Assembly: GCA_016177875.1 (NCBI GenBank)
Contig: JACOUL010000034.1
Span: forward strand, 1 to 64,000
DNA length: 64,000 nt
Origin: Burkholderiales bacterium
GTDB lineage: Bacteria > Pseudomonadota > Gammaproteobacteria > Burkholderiales > Burkholderiaceae_D
Reading direction: 5' to 3'
The notes under the pieces: generated by a model
Told to the model about the DNA's origin: nothing
What the model saw: only the letters and a program-made list of their open reading frames with translations
Database searches by the model: none
Shown: in pieces, positions 16,692 to 24,784 of the stretch
How the letters are laid out: every line of letters begins with the position of its first letter
Position numbering within the stretch: position 1 is the first letter of the stretch
Position numbers and translations under genes: made by a program

Positions 16692-18518
16692 ATGAAAAAA
16701 ACGCTATTAACATTATCCATCGCAGCTGCTTTCGGCATAAGTCATACAGCCTGGGCAGATACCGACCAGTCGGGAGGCTCCGGCGCATTGGCAAACAACG
16801 GGTCGCTTGCCGCCCAAGACAACAGCAACAATTCGACTAATACCAAAACGAATACCGACGCTTCGACTACCAACACGGATTCGTTCAACGCCAAAACCAA
16901 TACCGACAACTCGATCAGCAATTCGGGCAACACCAAGACCAATACCACGACGAGCGCCAAGACAAGCGACTCGTTCAATACCAAAACCAATACCGACAAC
17001 TCGGTGTCGGCTACCGATAACAGCAACAATTCGACCAATACCAAGACCAATACCGACGCTTCGACCAATACCAAGGATTCGTTCAACACCAAGACCAACA
17101 CGGATGCATCCACCCAGACTAAGACCAACACCAAGACAACGACCGATAATTCATCGCACTTTAAAGATTCATTCAACACCGCCACCGACAATTCAACTTC
17201 CTACAAGAACTCGTTCAATACCAGCACGGCAACCGCCACCAGCACGCTGACCGGAACCGTGGGTGGGGTCACTGTCAGCGGTGTCGGCAACACGGCGGCC
17301 AATGCCGGTAGCGCCGATGGCGGCGCCGGGGGTGCAGGCGGTGGCGCAGTCGGCGGCGTTGCCACGGGTGCAAATGGCGGTGGCGGCGGCACCGGTGCCA
17401 CAGCTGCTTCAGGCGGCGCTGCTGCTAACACGGCAGTCGGCGGCGTTGCCACGAATGGCGCTGCTACCAACGGCAGCGCTGCTGGCGGTGCCGGCGGTGC
17501 CGGCGGACCTGCTACCGCTGTGGGCGGAGCTGGTGGCGCAGGTACAGGCACGGGTGGCGCAGCGACCGCTGCCAACGCGCAAACAACCGGACCGGCCACT
17601 TCAACCAGCGCCGCTACCGGTGGCACATCAACGGCAGCCAACACTTCCACAGGTGGTCCGGGAACCGCAACTGACGTTTCCACAGGCGGCCCGGGAACCG
17701 CAACGAATGCCTCCACTGGCGGCACGTCAACTTCGGGCCAAACCGCGACCAATGCGGCCGCAGGAGCGGGCGGCCCGGCAACTGGTGGCACCGGCGTGGC
17801 CATTAGCGCCGGTGTAGGTGTAGGCGTGCCCGGCGATGCCAGCGGCACAGGCGGCACGGCCAAAGCCGCCGGCGGGAATGCCACCAGCGCGGGCGTAGGT
17901 GTTACCGGCGACACCGGCAACCAGGCAAAGCTTAGCGGCGGCGATGCGAGCGGCACTGCCAAAGCCAGCGGCGGCGATGCGACCGGCGCTGCCAACGCCA
18001 GCGGCGGCGATGCCACGGGAACGGCATCGGCCAAGGCAAGCGGCGGCACCACCGGCGACACAACGGCATATAGCGGCAGCAACACCGGCACCGCCAAAGC
18101 ACGCGGCGGCGATGGTAACGGCGCCGGCGGAGACGGCGGCAGCGCCACGGCTACCGCCGGCTATGGCGGTGATGGCGGCTCGGCTAACGTGGGCGATGCC
18201 AGCCAGAACGGCAAAGCCTCCGCAGATGCCACCGCCAGCAATGCGAAGGGCGGCAATGGCGGAGATGGAGGCAATGGCGGTGACGGCGGCGCGGGTGGCA
18301 CCGTAACGGCAGGCGGCGGTTATGGCGGCGATGGCGGCGCAGGCGGCAATGGCGGCACCAACAAAGTCAGCGCCGGCACCTTCGATATGTCCAACACCAT
18401 GAACCATGTCGGTGCCGGTGCAGCCGGCATCCTGGTGGCAAGCCAGAACAGCGGCATTGCATCCCTCGTGCAGCAAAGCGTCAATGTCCAAGCCAATTTG
18501 GCTGTAGGCAGCAAGTAA
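16692..18518 (+). CDS. Low-complexity secreted amyloid-type fibre subunit (FapC-like role)
   Basis: The 608-residue protein has a signal peptide (MKKTLLTLSIAAAFGISHTA, then WA) cut near residue 22. Residues about 35-185 consist of Asn/Thr/Asp/Ser repeats built on NTKTNTD and DSFNTKTNTD units. Residues about 190-560 are extremely Gly/Ala/Thr-rich, with tracts such as GGDGGNGGDGG. The last 45 residues return to normal complexity and end with SQNSGIASLVQQSVNVQANL. Asn/Gln-rich repeats and a C39 peptidase neighbour fit a Fap-type functional amyloid, with this as the major secreted subunit; direct FapC homology is not proven by eye. A strong sigma-54 promoter lies upstream and an intrinsic terminator directly after. 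Confidence 0.75.
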   Translation: MKKTLLTLSIAAAFGISHTAWADTDQSGGSGALANNGSLAAQDNSNNSTNTKTNTDASTTNTDSFNAKTNTDNSISNSGNTKTNTTTSAKTSDSFNTKTNTDNSVSATDNSNNSTNTKTNTDASTNTKDSFNTKTNTDASTQTKTNTKTTTDNSSHFKDSFNTATDNSTSYKNSFNTSTATATSTLTGTVGGVTVSGVGNTAANAGSADGGAGGAGGGAVGGVATGANGGGGGTGATAASGGAAANTAVGGVATNGAATNGSAAGGAGGAGGPATAVGGAGGAGTGTGGAATAANAQTTGPATSTSAATGGTSTAANTSTGGPGTATDVSTGGPGTATNASTGGTSTSGQTATNAAAGAGGPATGGTGVAISAGVGVGVPGDASGTGGTAKAAGGNATSAGVGVTGDTGNQAKLSGGDASGTAKASGGDATGAANASGGDATGTASAKASGGTTGDTTAYSGSNTGTAKARGGDGNGAGGDGGSATATAGYGGDGGSANVGDASQNGKASADATASNAKGGNGGDGGNGGDGGAGGTVTAGGGYGGDGGAGGNGGTNKVSAGTFDMSNTMNHVGAGAAGILVASQNSGIASLVQQSVNVQANLAVGSK

Positions 18519-18530
18519 GTCAGGGAGGCA

Positions 18531-18567
18531 GCCGCGGCGGGCAGTGTGCGCCGCGGCGCCTTTTTTT
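18531..18567 (+). terminator. Intrinsic terminator/attenuator after the fibre gene
   Basis: GCCGCGGCG (18531-18539) pairs with CGCCGCGGC (18549-18557) around a 9-base loop, followed by GCC and seven T. The next gene starts 13 bases later on the same strand. The hairpin would therefore keep the fibre transcript abundant and let only read-through reach the downstream genes. Confidence 0.8.
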
Positions 18568-18579
18568 CAGGAGAAGGCC

Positions 18580-18966
18580 ATGCATTCCATTCAAACTTGT
18601 CTGCGAACGATCTTGATCTTAGGACTGCTATTTCCAGGATATGCGTTAACTGAAAACGCAAATATCTCTATTGAAAACGAAACCAGTCCATCCACAATAT
18701 TCGGCTCAGCAGAGGTCGGCACTCCGATTGCGCTAGCAACTCTCGACGATTATCGCGGCGGCGCTGAAGCGATCAGCAACGTCAGCAACTCCAACATGTC
18801 CACCGGCACCGTCAACGACACCACTGCAATTAATGTTTCCACAGGATGGAATTCCATTACCGACGGCGCGTTTGCGCACGCCAGCGGCTTGCCGATCGTG
18901 ATTCAAAATTCCGGCGCAAACGTGCTGATCCAAAATTCCACCATCGTCAATGTTCAATTCAAGTAA
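18580..18966 (+). CDS. Small secreted protein of the amyloid cluster, minor-subunit candidate
   Basis: The 128-residue protein has a signal peptide ending near FPGYA. The mature part starts LTENANISIENETSPS and includes LDDYRGG. It ends SGLPIVIQNSGANVLIQNST and a final VQF-containing tail. That tail shares the QNSG...Q.S pattern with the C-terminus of the fibre protein at 16692-18518. It may be a nucleator or chaperone equivalent to FapA, FapB or FapE; the exact counterpart is not clear. An AGGAG sequence precedes the ATG. Its stop codon overlaps the start of the peptidase gene (TAATG). Confidence 0.6.
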   Translation: MHSIQTCLRTILILGLLFPGYALTENANISIENETSPSTIFGSAEVGTPIALATLDDYRGGAEAISNVSNSNMSTGTVNDTTAINVSTGWNSITDGAFAHASGLPIVIQNSGANVLIQNSTIVNVQFK

Positions 18967-19649
18967 TGATGCGCCGAGTATTCTTCTTTTTTTTATGTAC
19001 CGTCTTTGCGGCCGGCACCGCCGGCGCCGGCACGCTGCGGCTGACGGATATCGGCGGGACTTACTCGGTGCCGGTCGTGTCCATGAAAGAAGGACGCTTT
19101 CTTTCCACATTGCGTCAGCAATTAGATTTCAGCTGCGGCTCGGCGGCGATCGCCACCTTGCTGACGCATCACTATGGCTATCCGGTCGGCGAGCAAGCCA
19201 TTTTTCAGGAAATGTTCGCCAAAGGCGACCAAAACAAAATTCGCCGCGAAGGCTTTTCCCTGCTGGATATGAAGCGTTTCCTGGAAGCGCGTGGCTTTGC
19301 TGCCGACGGTTTTATTCAGCCGCTCGACAAGCTTTCCTCAGCCCGCATACCCGCGATCGTATTAATCAGCGAAAAGGGATATTTTCATTTCGTCGTCGTC
19401 AAAGGCATGCGTGACGGACGCATCTTGATCGGCGATCCCGCCAATGGCACGCGCGCCATTGCACGCGACAGATTTGAAGCAATGTGGGTCAATCGCCTGC
19501 TGTTCGTGATCCACAATCGCCAAAACCGCGCGCGCTTCAATCTCGACAGCGATTGGAATAGCGCGCCGCGCGCACCGGTAGCCGATTCGCTCCGCCGCGA
19601 CGGCTTGGATGGCATTACGTTGCCCAAGCACGGGCTTACCGATTTCTAA
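18966..19649 (+). CDS. fapD: FapD-like C39-family peptidase, secreted
   Basis: The 227-residue protein has a hydrophobic signal (VFFFFLCTVFAAGTAGAG). The catalytic segment QLDFSCGSAAIATLLTHHYG provides the nucleophilic cysteine after a Gln oxyanion residue. YFHFVVVKG supplies the histidine and IGDPANG the aspartate, giving a complete C39 triad. C39 peptidases normally mature bacteriocins in ABC exporters; stand-alone periplasmic ones are characteristic of Fap clusters (FapD). Translation is coupled to the preceding small protein by a TAATG overlap. The second ATG at 18969 is equally possible. Confidence 0.82.
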   Translation: MMRRVFFFFLCTVFAAGTAGAGTLRLTDIGGTYSVPVVSMKEGRFLSTLRQQLDFSCGSAAIATLLTHHYGYPVGEQAIFQEMFAKGDQNKIRREGFSLLDMKRFLEARGFAADGFIQPLDKLSSARIPAIVLISEKGYFHFVVVKGMRDGRILIGDPANGTRAIARDRFEAMWVNRLLFVIHNRQNRARFNLDSDWNSAPRAPVADSLRRDGLDGITLPKHGLTDF

Positions 19650-19662
19650 CGTAGGGGCAACC

Positions 19663-20157
19663 ATGTTTGAAAAACTACGCCGTATTGTCCTTGCTCCTTG
19701 TGTTGCCTTCGCCGGCGTCAGCGCATTTGCACAAGAGCTGCCGCACGCCGAGTGGAGTGCCGTTGAAACCGCATTGCTCGACAATATGCGCGGCGGCTTC
19801 GGCATCGAATCCGGTTTAAAAATTTCTTTCGGTATCGAACGCAGCGTCAGCATTAACGGTGAATTAGCGAGCACGCTCAACTTTACCGCCGCCGACATCG
19901 GCAAACTCATCAGCGGGCAAGAAGCAAGCGCTTTGCCTAATAACATGATCGAATTGATTCAAAATGGTCCGGCCAACGTTTTCCAGGCAAGTGCGCTCCC
20001 CTCTACGGCAACCTTTGTTCAAAACACACTCAGCGACCAAACTATACGCAGCATGACGGTCATCAGTACCACCACCAATAGTTTGGAAATTCTCAAAGGC
20101 ATGAATTTGCATTCTGTCTTGAACGACGCGCTATTGAATGCCGCCGCGCTACGCTAA
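19663..20157 (+). CDS. Secreted protein of the amyloid cluster, accessory-subunit candidate
   Basis: The 164-residue protein has a signal peptide cut near AFAQE. The mature N-terminus carries ETALLDNMRGGFGIESGLKI, and an RGG-type segment is also present in the small protein at 18580. The rest is rich in Asn, Ser and Thr, with LIQNGPANVFQAS and FVQNTLSDQ as Gln/Asn motifs. It is 13 bases after the peptidase gene and ends the cluster. It is plausibly a FapA/FapE-type component, but identity is not certain. Confidence 0.55.
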   Translation: MFEKLRRIVLAPCVAFAGVSAFAQELPHAEWSAVETALLDNMRGGFGIESGLKISFGIERSVSINGELASTLNFTAADIGKLISGQEASALPNNMIELIQNGPANVFQASALPSTATFVQNTLSDQTIRSMTVISTTTNSLEILKGMNLHSVLNDALLNAAALR

Positions 20158-20201
20158 CTGTGCTAGTGTTTAAGGAGTGACATTTTCGTTACGCCTAAGC
20201 C

Positions 20202-20972
20202 ATGTGCCAACTTTTGGGAATGAATTGCAATGTCCCCACCGACATCGTGTTCAGCTTCACAGGCTTTGCCACTCGCGGGGGACACACCAGCGACCATATC
20301 GATGGTTGGGGAATCGCCTTCTTCGAAGGCGCCGGCGTGCGCCACTTCGTCGACTATCAAGCCGCGACCGCATCGCCGATTGCCGATTTGATCAAACGCT
20401 GGCCGATCAAGTCCAAAAACGTCATCGCCCACATTCGCAAAGCCACGCAAGGGCGTGTCGCGCTTGAAAACTGCCACCCCTTTGTGCGCGAATTATGGGG
20501 CCGTTACTGGGTCTTCGCTCACAATGGCGACTTAAAGGATTTTGTTCCGGTGCTTGACGGCCCTTATCGCCCGGTAGGCGGCACGGATAGCGAGCAGGCT
20601 TTCTGTTTTTTGCTCCAGCAATTGCGCAGACGTTTCGGCGATACCGCCCCCGAACTTCCTGCGCTCACTTCGGCACTGCGCGAATTGACCGACGGAATTG
20701 CGCGGCATGGCCCATTCAACATGATGCTGTCCGACGGCTCCGCATTGTTTGTCCATTGTTCGACCAGCTTGTACTACATTGTGCGGAAGTATCCCTTTGC
20801 GGAAGCAAAATTGGCGGATGAAGATTTAAGCGTCGATTTTTCGCAAGTGACGACACCGAATGACCGCGTCGCCATCATCGTCACCGAACCGCTCACCGCC
20901 AATGAAAAATGGATCGCCTTCCAAACGGGAGAACTGAAGGTATTTGTCGAAGGAGCGGTGGCGCGGGTATGA
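20202..20972 (+). CDS. Class II glutamine amidotransferase (YafJ-like)
   Basis: The 256-residue protein starts MCQLLGMNCNVPTDIVFSFT, with the N-terminal nucleophile Cys2 exposed after methionine removal. HTSDHIDGWGIAFFEG, AHIRKATQG and WVFAHNGDL are the conserved Ntn-hydrolase glutaminase motifs. Only the glutaminase domain is present, as in YafJ and related proteins, so the acceptor of ammonia is unknown. It starts 44 bases after the amyloid cluster, but an unrelated housekeeping function is likely. Confidence 0.88.
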   Translation: MCQLLGMNCNVPTDIVFSFTGFATRGGHTSDHIDGWGIAFFEGAGVRHFVDYQAATASPIADLIKRWPIKSKNVIAHIRKATQGRVALENCHPFVRELWGRYWVFAHNGDLKDFVPVLDGPYRPVGGTDSEQAFCFLLQQLRRRFGDTAPELPALTSALRELTDGIARHGPFNMMLSDGSALFVHCSTSLYYIVRKYPFAEAKLADEDLSVDFSQVTTPNDRVAIIVTEPLTANEKWIAFQTGELKVFVEGAVARV

Positions 20973-21005
20973 TATTCCCTATTCCTTGACCAGCCGGGTA
21001 ACGCC

Positions 21006-21269
21006 ATGACCATCGACAATCTCAAAACCACCCTCAAGGATTTACATGCCCGTCTTGAGACCGCAAGCGCGGTCGACGAGGAATTGCTCGATTTGCTGCA
21101 AGTACTTGACCGCGATATTCAACAATTGTTGAATAAGCAAGCAAACGAAGAAGACTCCACGCTTGCGCAACGTGCGCAGGAATTGTCGGCTAAATTCGCG
21201 GCTCAACACCCTCAACTGGAAACGGTCTTGCGCGAGCTCGCCAACACGCTCGAACGCATGGGAATTTAA
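21006..21269 (+). CDS. DUF4404 family protein
   Basis: This is an 87-residue, strongly helical acidic protein (MTIDNLKTTLKDLHARLETA to the C-terminal LRELANTLERMGI). Sequence and length fit DUF4404, a small proteobacterial family of unknown function. It is 33 bases downstream of the amidotransferase gene on the same strand. Confidence 0.7.
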   Translation: MTIDNLKTTLKDLHARLETASAVDEELLDLLQVLDRDIQQLLNKQANEEDSTLAQRAQELSAKFAAQHPQLETVLRELANTLERMGI

Positions 21270-21397
21270 ATTCAAGTTACGTTTCGACGGGTTTTTTCTC
21301 TTTTTAGTTAAGTTGCGCAGCGGAAAGCAAAATGCGCTAAAGTAAGCGGCTGTGGAAGCGGTCGCCCAAGGTAGTCGGCCGCATACATCCGTTTCTC

Positions 21398-22687
21398 ATG
21401 GCCGCTACTGCCCCTTCTACTCCGCCTCCCCGTAGCCTGCGCGTACGCCAGTTTTTTTTGGCGCGCCAGCCTATTCTCGACCGTCATCAGGAATTGGCCG
21501 GGTACGAACTTCTATTTCGCAACGCCAGCTCCGGCCCTGCGAATATCGTTACCGACTTATCGGCCACCGCTTCGGTGATTGCCCATACGTCGCAACTCGG
21601 TTTGCAAAAAGTGGTCGGGGATTCGATCGGTTTTTTGAACGTCGACGCAGCCGTCTTGATGAGTGACATCTTTGAATTCCTGCCGCGTGAAAAAGTGGTG
21701 TTGGAAATCGTTGAGACCATGAAGGTCACGCCCGAGATTCTTGAACGCGTCAAACAATTAGCGGCTGCCGGCTTTCGCTTCGCCTTGGACGATGTGATCA
21801 CCGAATCGGAGGAAGTCAAGCAACTGCTGCCCATCGTCGACATTATCAAGTTTGACGTACGCGATATGCCTTTAAGCGCCTTGCTTACATTAACGCCTCG
21901 ATTCAAACTCGCCGGAAAAAAACTATTGGCTGAAAAGGTGGAGTCGATGGATCAGTTCAAGGTTTGCCTTGCGCTGGGCTTCGACTATTTCCAAGGCTAT
22001 TATTTTGCCAAGCCAGTCGTATTGAGCGGAAAAAAACTCTCTCCCTCCCAGATTTCCGTCATGCGCTTGATGGAATTGGTGACGAGCGACGCCGACAATG
22101 CAGCGATTGAGGAAGCGATCAAACGCGACGTGGCGTTGGGATTGAACTTGTTGCGTTTAGTGAATACGCCCGCTGTCGGGGTGCGCCATCGCATCGACTC
22201 ATTAAGCCAAGCGTTGTTGGTGCTCGGCCGTGAACAATTACGCCGTTGGCTGCAAATCATGCTGTATGCCGAACCCTGCAAAAAGGGGCACAACATGACG
22301 CCGCTGCTGACCCTGGCCAGCACGCGCGGCAAGCTGCTCGAACTGATTGCGCAAAAGCTGTATCCGAAAAACCGCAAAGCGGCCGATACCGCATTCACCG
22401 TGGGTATCATGTCTTTGATGGATACCTTGTTCGGCATGACAATGGAAAGTATTCTCGAAGAAATCGCCGTGGTCGACGAAGTGAGCGACGCGCTGTTGAA
22501 GCGAAGCGGTTTTTTCGGCGACATGCTGCAACTGGCGGAATACATCGAACGCATCGAAGAATCCGACGCCTTGATTGCCCCGCTGCTTGCCAAGCTTGAG
22601 CTCACAAGCGAAGATTTATATCAAATGGAAGTCGACGCTTTCGACTGGAGCAACGGCATCGCTGCCGCTGCCCAGCAGCAGGACTGA
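21398..22687 (+). CDS. EAL-HDOD signalling protein with degenerate EAL domain
   Basis: In this 429-residue protein, residues about 15-210 are an EAL-type barrel with FFLARQPILDRHQELAGYEL, but the EALLR motif reads ELLFR and the double-Asp motif is replaced by FALDDVI. Residues about 215-410 form an HDOD domain (RDVALGLNLLRLVNTPAVGV). This is the YuxH/CdgJ-like architecture. The family is usually inactive as a phosphodiesterase and works through protein contacts in motility or biofilm control. The gene stands alone, 128 bases after DUF4404. Confidence 0.85.
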   Translation: MAATAPSTPPPRSLRVRQFFLARQPILDRHQELAGYELLFRNASSGPANIVTDLSATASVIAHTSQLGLQKVVGDSIGFLNVDAAVLMSDIFEFLPREKVVLEIVETMKVTPEILERVKQLAAAGFRFALDDVITESEEVKQLLPIVDIIKFDVRDMPLSALLTLTPRFKLAGKKLLAEKVESMDQFKVCLALGFDYFQGYYFAKPVVLSGKKLSPSQISVMRLMELVTSDADNAAIEEAIKRDVALGLNLLRLVNTPAVGVRHRIDSLSQALLVLGREQLRRWLQIMLYAEPCKKGHNMTPLLTLASTRGKLLELIAQKLYPKNRKAADTAFTVGIMSLMDTLFGMTMESILEEIAVVDEVSDALLKRSGFFGDMLQLAEYIERIEESDALIAPLLAKLELTSEDLYQMEVDAFDWSNGIAAAAQQQD

Positions 22688-22716
22688 CAAGATCAATCCT
22701 GCCGCACATCCGCCTT

Positions 22717-22950
22717 CTACGCCTTCCAGGCAGCTGCATGTTCGCGTGCGAAATCATCGAAATCGCGTGCAGGTTTTCCCAGCAACGCTGCGACATCATC
22801 GCTGACTTCGCTTGAGTGTCCCTTGCGAATCAATTCACTCAAGTTGGCAAGCGCATCGACATTCCATTGCGGCATGCCCATGTTTTGCATTGCCTCGACG
22901 GCAGCCTGAGGCGGCACGTCGACGTAATTCACCTGCCTGTATTTGAAACA
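22717..22950 (-). pseudogene. 3' remnant of an NmrA-type NAD(P)-binding oxidoreductase
   Basis: The minus strand reads, without a proper start, FKYRQVNYVDVPPQAAVEAM, then MPQWNVDALANLSELIRKG and finally KPARDFDDFAREHAAAW before the stop at 22717. That is the C-terminal end of NmrA/YtfG-like SDR proteins. The Rossmann part is missing and sequence of another gene follows immediately. A short GTG-started product is possible but unlikely to work. Confidence 0.65.
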
Positions 22951-23064
22951 CCATTCGGCGCCGGTCTCGGCCGTTTATCCAAACAACCGCTTCCTCGCCC
23001 CCCAGGCGCGATGCTTCGTCGATCTCGCAGCGGAAGCGTTTACAAAACTTACTGCAACGACTAA
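22951..23064 (+). pseudogene. 3' remnant of a LysR-family regulator
   Basis: The plus strand around 22951-23040 reads APVSAVYPNNRFLAPQARCF and continues VDLAAEAF. This matches the last beta-alpha unit of LysR effector domains. The rest of the gene is absent and no stop follows immediately in frame. It is joined tail-to-tail to the oxidoreductase remnant, suggesting one deletion removed the middle of a divergent regulator/oxidoreductase pair. Confidence 0.6.
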
Positions 23065-23957
23065 ATCAAGCAGGAAGCAAGCATCTGGCGCAGCCACTGG
23101 TGCGCAGCCTCGTTCTGTGCGCGCTCGTGCCAGCAAGCCTTCAACGTAAAGGAAGGCAGCGCCAACGGCGCCTTCAAGACTTGCAGGCGCGGGTCGGCCA
23201 GTGCAGCCAGCCGCGTGGGATAGACGGCAATCATGTCGGAATGGGCGACGGCTTCGGCAGCCAAGGTGAAATAAGGCACCGACAATTGCACGAAGCGCTG
23301 CAGCTTCATTGTTTTCAATGCCTCGTCAGTCTGCGCGGAAAAACTGCCTGTGCGCGGACTCACCATCACATGCGGCAAACGGCAAAAGACATCCAACGAT
23401 AAACGCTTCTTGATGCGCGGATGATTCTTGCGGGCGATCACGCAAAATTCATCCGTCAGAAAACGGCTGGAACGCAATTGCGGCTGCACCAACGATTGAT
23501 TCACCACCGCCAGGTCCAATACGCCCGCTTCCATCTGCTGCGCCATCGTTTCGTGCGTCGGCGCGACCAGCGCAATCCGCACCTGCGGCGCATGCTGCTG
23601 CAACTGCCTGGTGAGCTGAGGCATGACGGCGAGCCCGACATACTCGGTGCCGGCAATCGTGAACGTGCGCGTCGAGGTTCGCGGGTCGAATGCTTCCTGC
23701 GGCTGCAGGATATCGCGTATGTCTCCCAATACCTTGCGCACCGGCTCGACCAGCGTCAACGCACGCTCGGTCGGCACCATGCCGCGTCCGCTGCGCACCA
23801 ACAAGGGGTCATTGAATACATCACGCAGACGCGCCAGCAAAGCCGAAGTCGCCGGCTGCGAAAGAAAAAGCTTGTGCGCTGCGCGCGAAACATTGCGCTC
23901 AGCCATGAGCACATCAAAAGCGCGCAACAAGTTGAGATCTGTGTTTTTTATATCCAT
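23061..23957 (-). CDS. LysR-family transcriptional regulator
   Basis: The 298-residue protein has an N-terminal winged HTH (LNLLRAFDVLMAERNVSRAA, LSQPATSALLARLRDVFNDP) followed by the two-lobed effector domain. The opening DLNLLRAFDVL groups it with NodD/SyrM-like LysR proteins. It is divergent from a Rossmann oxidoreductase gene with a 130-base AT-rich gap between them, the usual layout for a LysR regulator and its target. The inducer is unknown. Confidence 0.88.
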   Translation of the reverse strand: MDIKNTDLNLLRAFDVLMAERNVSRAAHKLFLSQPATSALLARLRDVFNDPLLVRSGRGMVPTERALTLVEPVRKVLGDIRDILQPQEAFDPRTSTRTFTIAGTEYVGLAVMPQLTRQLQQHAPQVRIALVAPTHETMAQQMEAGVLDLAVVNQSLVQPQLRSSRFLTDEFCVIARKNHPRIKKRLSLDVFCRLPHVMVSPRTGSFSAQTDEALKTMKLQRFVQLSVPYFTLAAEAVAHSDMIAVYPTRLAALADPRLQVLKAPLALPSFTLKACWHERAQNEAAHQWLRQMLASCLI

Positions 23958-24087
23958 AAAACAGATAATAAATATATAAATAATCGATTTGAATTATATA
24001 TTGTTGAAGTCCACAATGTCTCTGTCGGCCGCAACAACGCAATCCGATGCGGCAAAACAAGCTTCAACCAACATCAAGGAGAGCATC
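23958..24087. promoter_or_regulatory. AT-rich divergent promoter region between lysR and the oxidoreductase gene
   Basis: The first 50 bases are almost entirely A and T (around 23960-24005), unlike the surrounding GC-richer sequence, and contain several overlapping ATTTAT/ATAAAT inverted steps. LysR proteins bind T-N11-A sites in such gaps. No single site can be chosen by eye. An AAGGAGAG ribosome-binding site precedes the ATG at 24088. Confidence 0.4.
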
Positions 24088-24741
24088 ATGAAATTCGGCG
24101 TATTAGGCACTGGCATGGTCGGCAACGCGATCGCAGGAAAATTGGCGCAACTAGGCCACGAAGTCAAAATGGGCGGCCGCGAGGCAAATAATGAGAAGGG
24201 ACAGGAATGGGCAAAGGGTGCGGGCACTAAAGCTTCCTACGGCACCTTCGCGGAAGCTGCGCAATTCGGCGACATCATCGTCAATGCCACGGCAGGCGTT
24301 GCTTCGCTCGCCGCACTCAATGCAGCCGGCGCGCACAACCTCAAAGGTAAAGTCCTGATCGACATCGCCAACCCGCTCGACTTTTCGAACGGCATGCCAC
24401 CCACGCTCTCTGTGGTCAATACCGATTCGCTCGGCGAGCAAATCCAGCACGCCTTTCCAGAAACACGGGTGGTCAAAACCTTGAATACGCTAAGCTGCAC
24501 GCTGATGGTCGACCCCAACGCTGTTGCAAACGGCGATCACAACATCTTCATCAGCGGCAATGACGGACAAGCAAAAGAAACCGTACTCGGCATGCTGCAG
24601 CAGTTCGGTTGGAAAAAACAGAACGTCATCGACCTGGGCGACATCAGCACGGCGCGCGGCACCGAGCAATTGCTGCCAGTATGGATTCGTTTATGGGGCG
24701 CGCTCGGCACGCCGAGCTTTAATTTCAAGATCGCGCGTTAA
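24088..24741 (+). CDS. NADPH-dependent F420-reductase-like Rossmann oxidoreductase
   Basis: The 217-residue protein starts MKFGVLGTGMVGNAIAGKLA, a GxGxxG dinucleotide-binding motif followed by KMGGREANN, where arginine suggests NADPH preference. The later segment ANPLDFSNGMPPTLSV fits the F420-oxidoreductase/NADP-oxidoreductase family (PF03807). Bacteria of this group generally lack F420, so the true substrate is unknown. The start at 24088 has a good ribosome-binding site; an upstream start at 23989 lies in the AT-rich control region. Confidence 0.82.
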   Translation: MKFGVLGTGMVGNAIAGKLAQLGHEVKMGGREANNEKGQEWAKGAGTKASYGTFAEAAQFGDIIVNATAGVASLAALNAAGAHNLKGKVLIDIANPLDFSNGMPPTLSVVNTDSLGEQIQHAFPETRVVKTLNTLSCTLMVDPNAVANGDHNIFISGNDGQAKETVLGMLQQFGWKKQNVIDLGDISTARGTEQLLPVWIRLWGALGTPSFNFKIAR

Positions 24742-24784
24742 TGTGCATCATCAGCGCGCCATTCATTCGATGGCGCGCTGAATT

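Noticed and set aside
17201..18491. Long open frames on the minus strand (315 and 254 codons) opposite the fibre gene
   Set aside because: They are products of the Gly/Ala-rich repeats on the plus strand: the translations are monotonous Pro/Ala/Val or Ala/Gly/Ile, with no start signal or family resemblance.
21398..22687. Active EAL phosphodiesterase
   Set aside because: EALLR is replaced by ELLFR and other catalytic residues are altered, so catalysis is unlikely.
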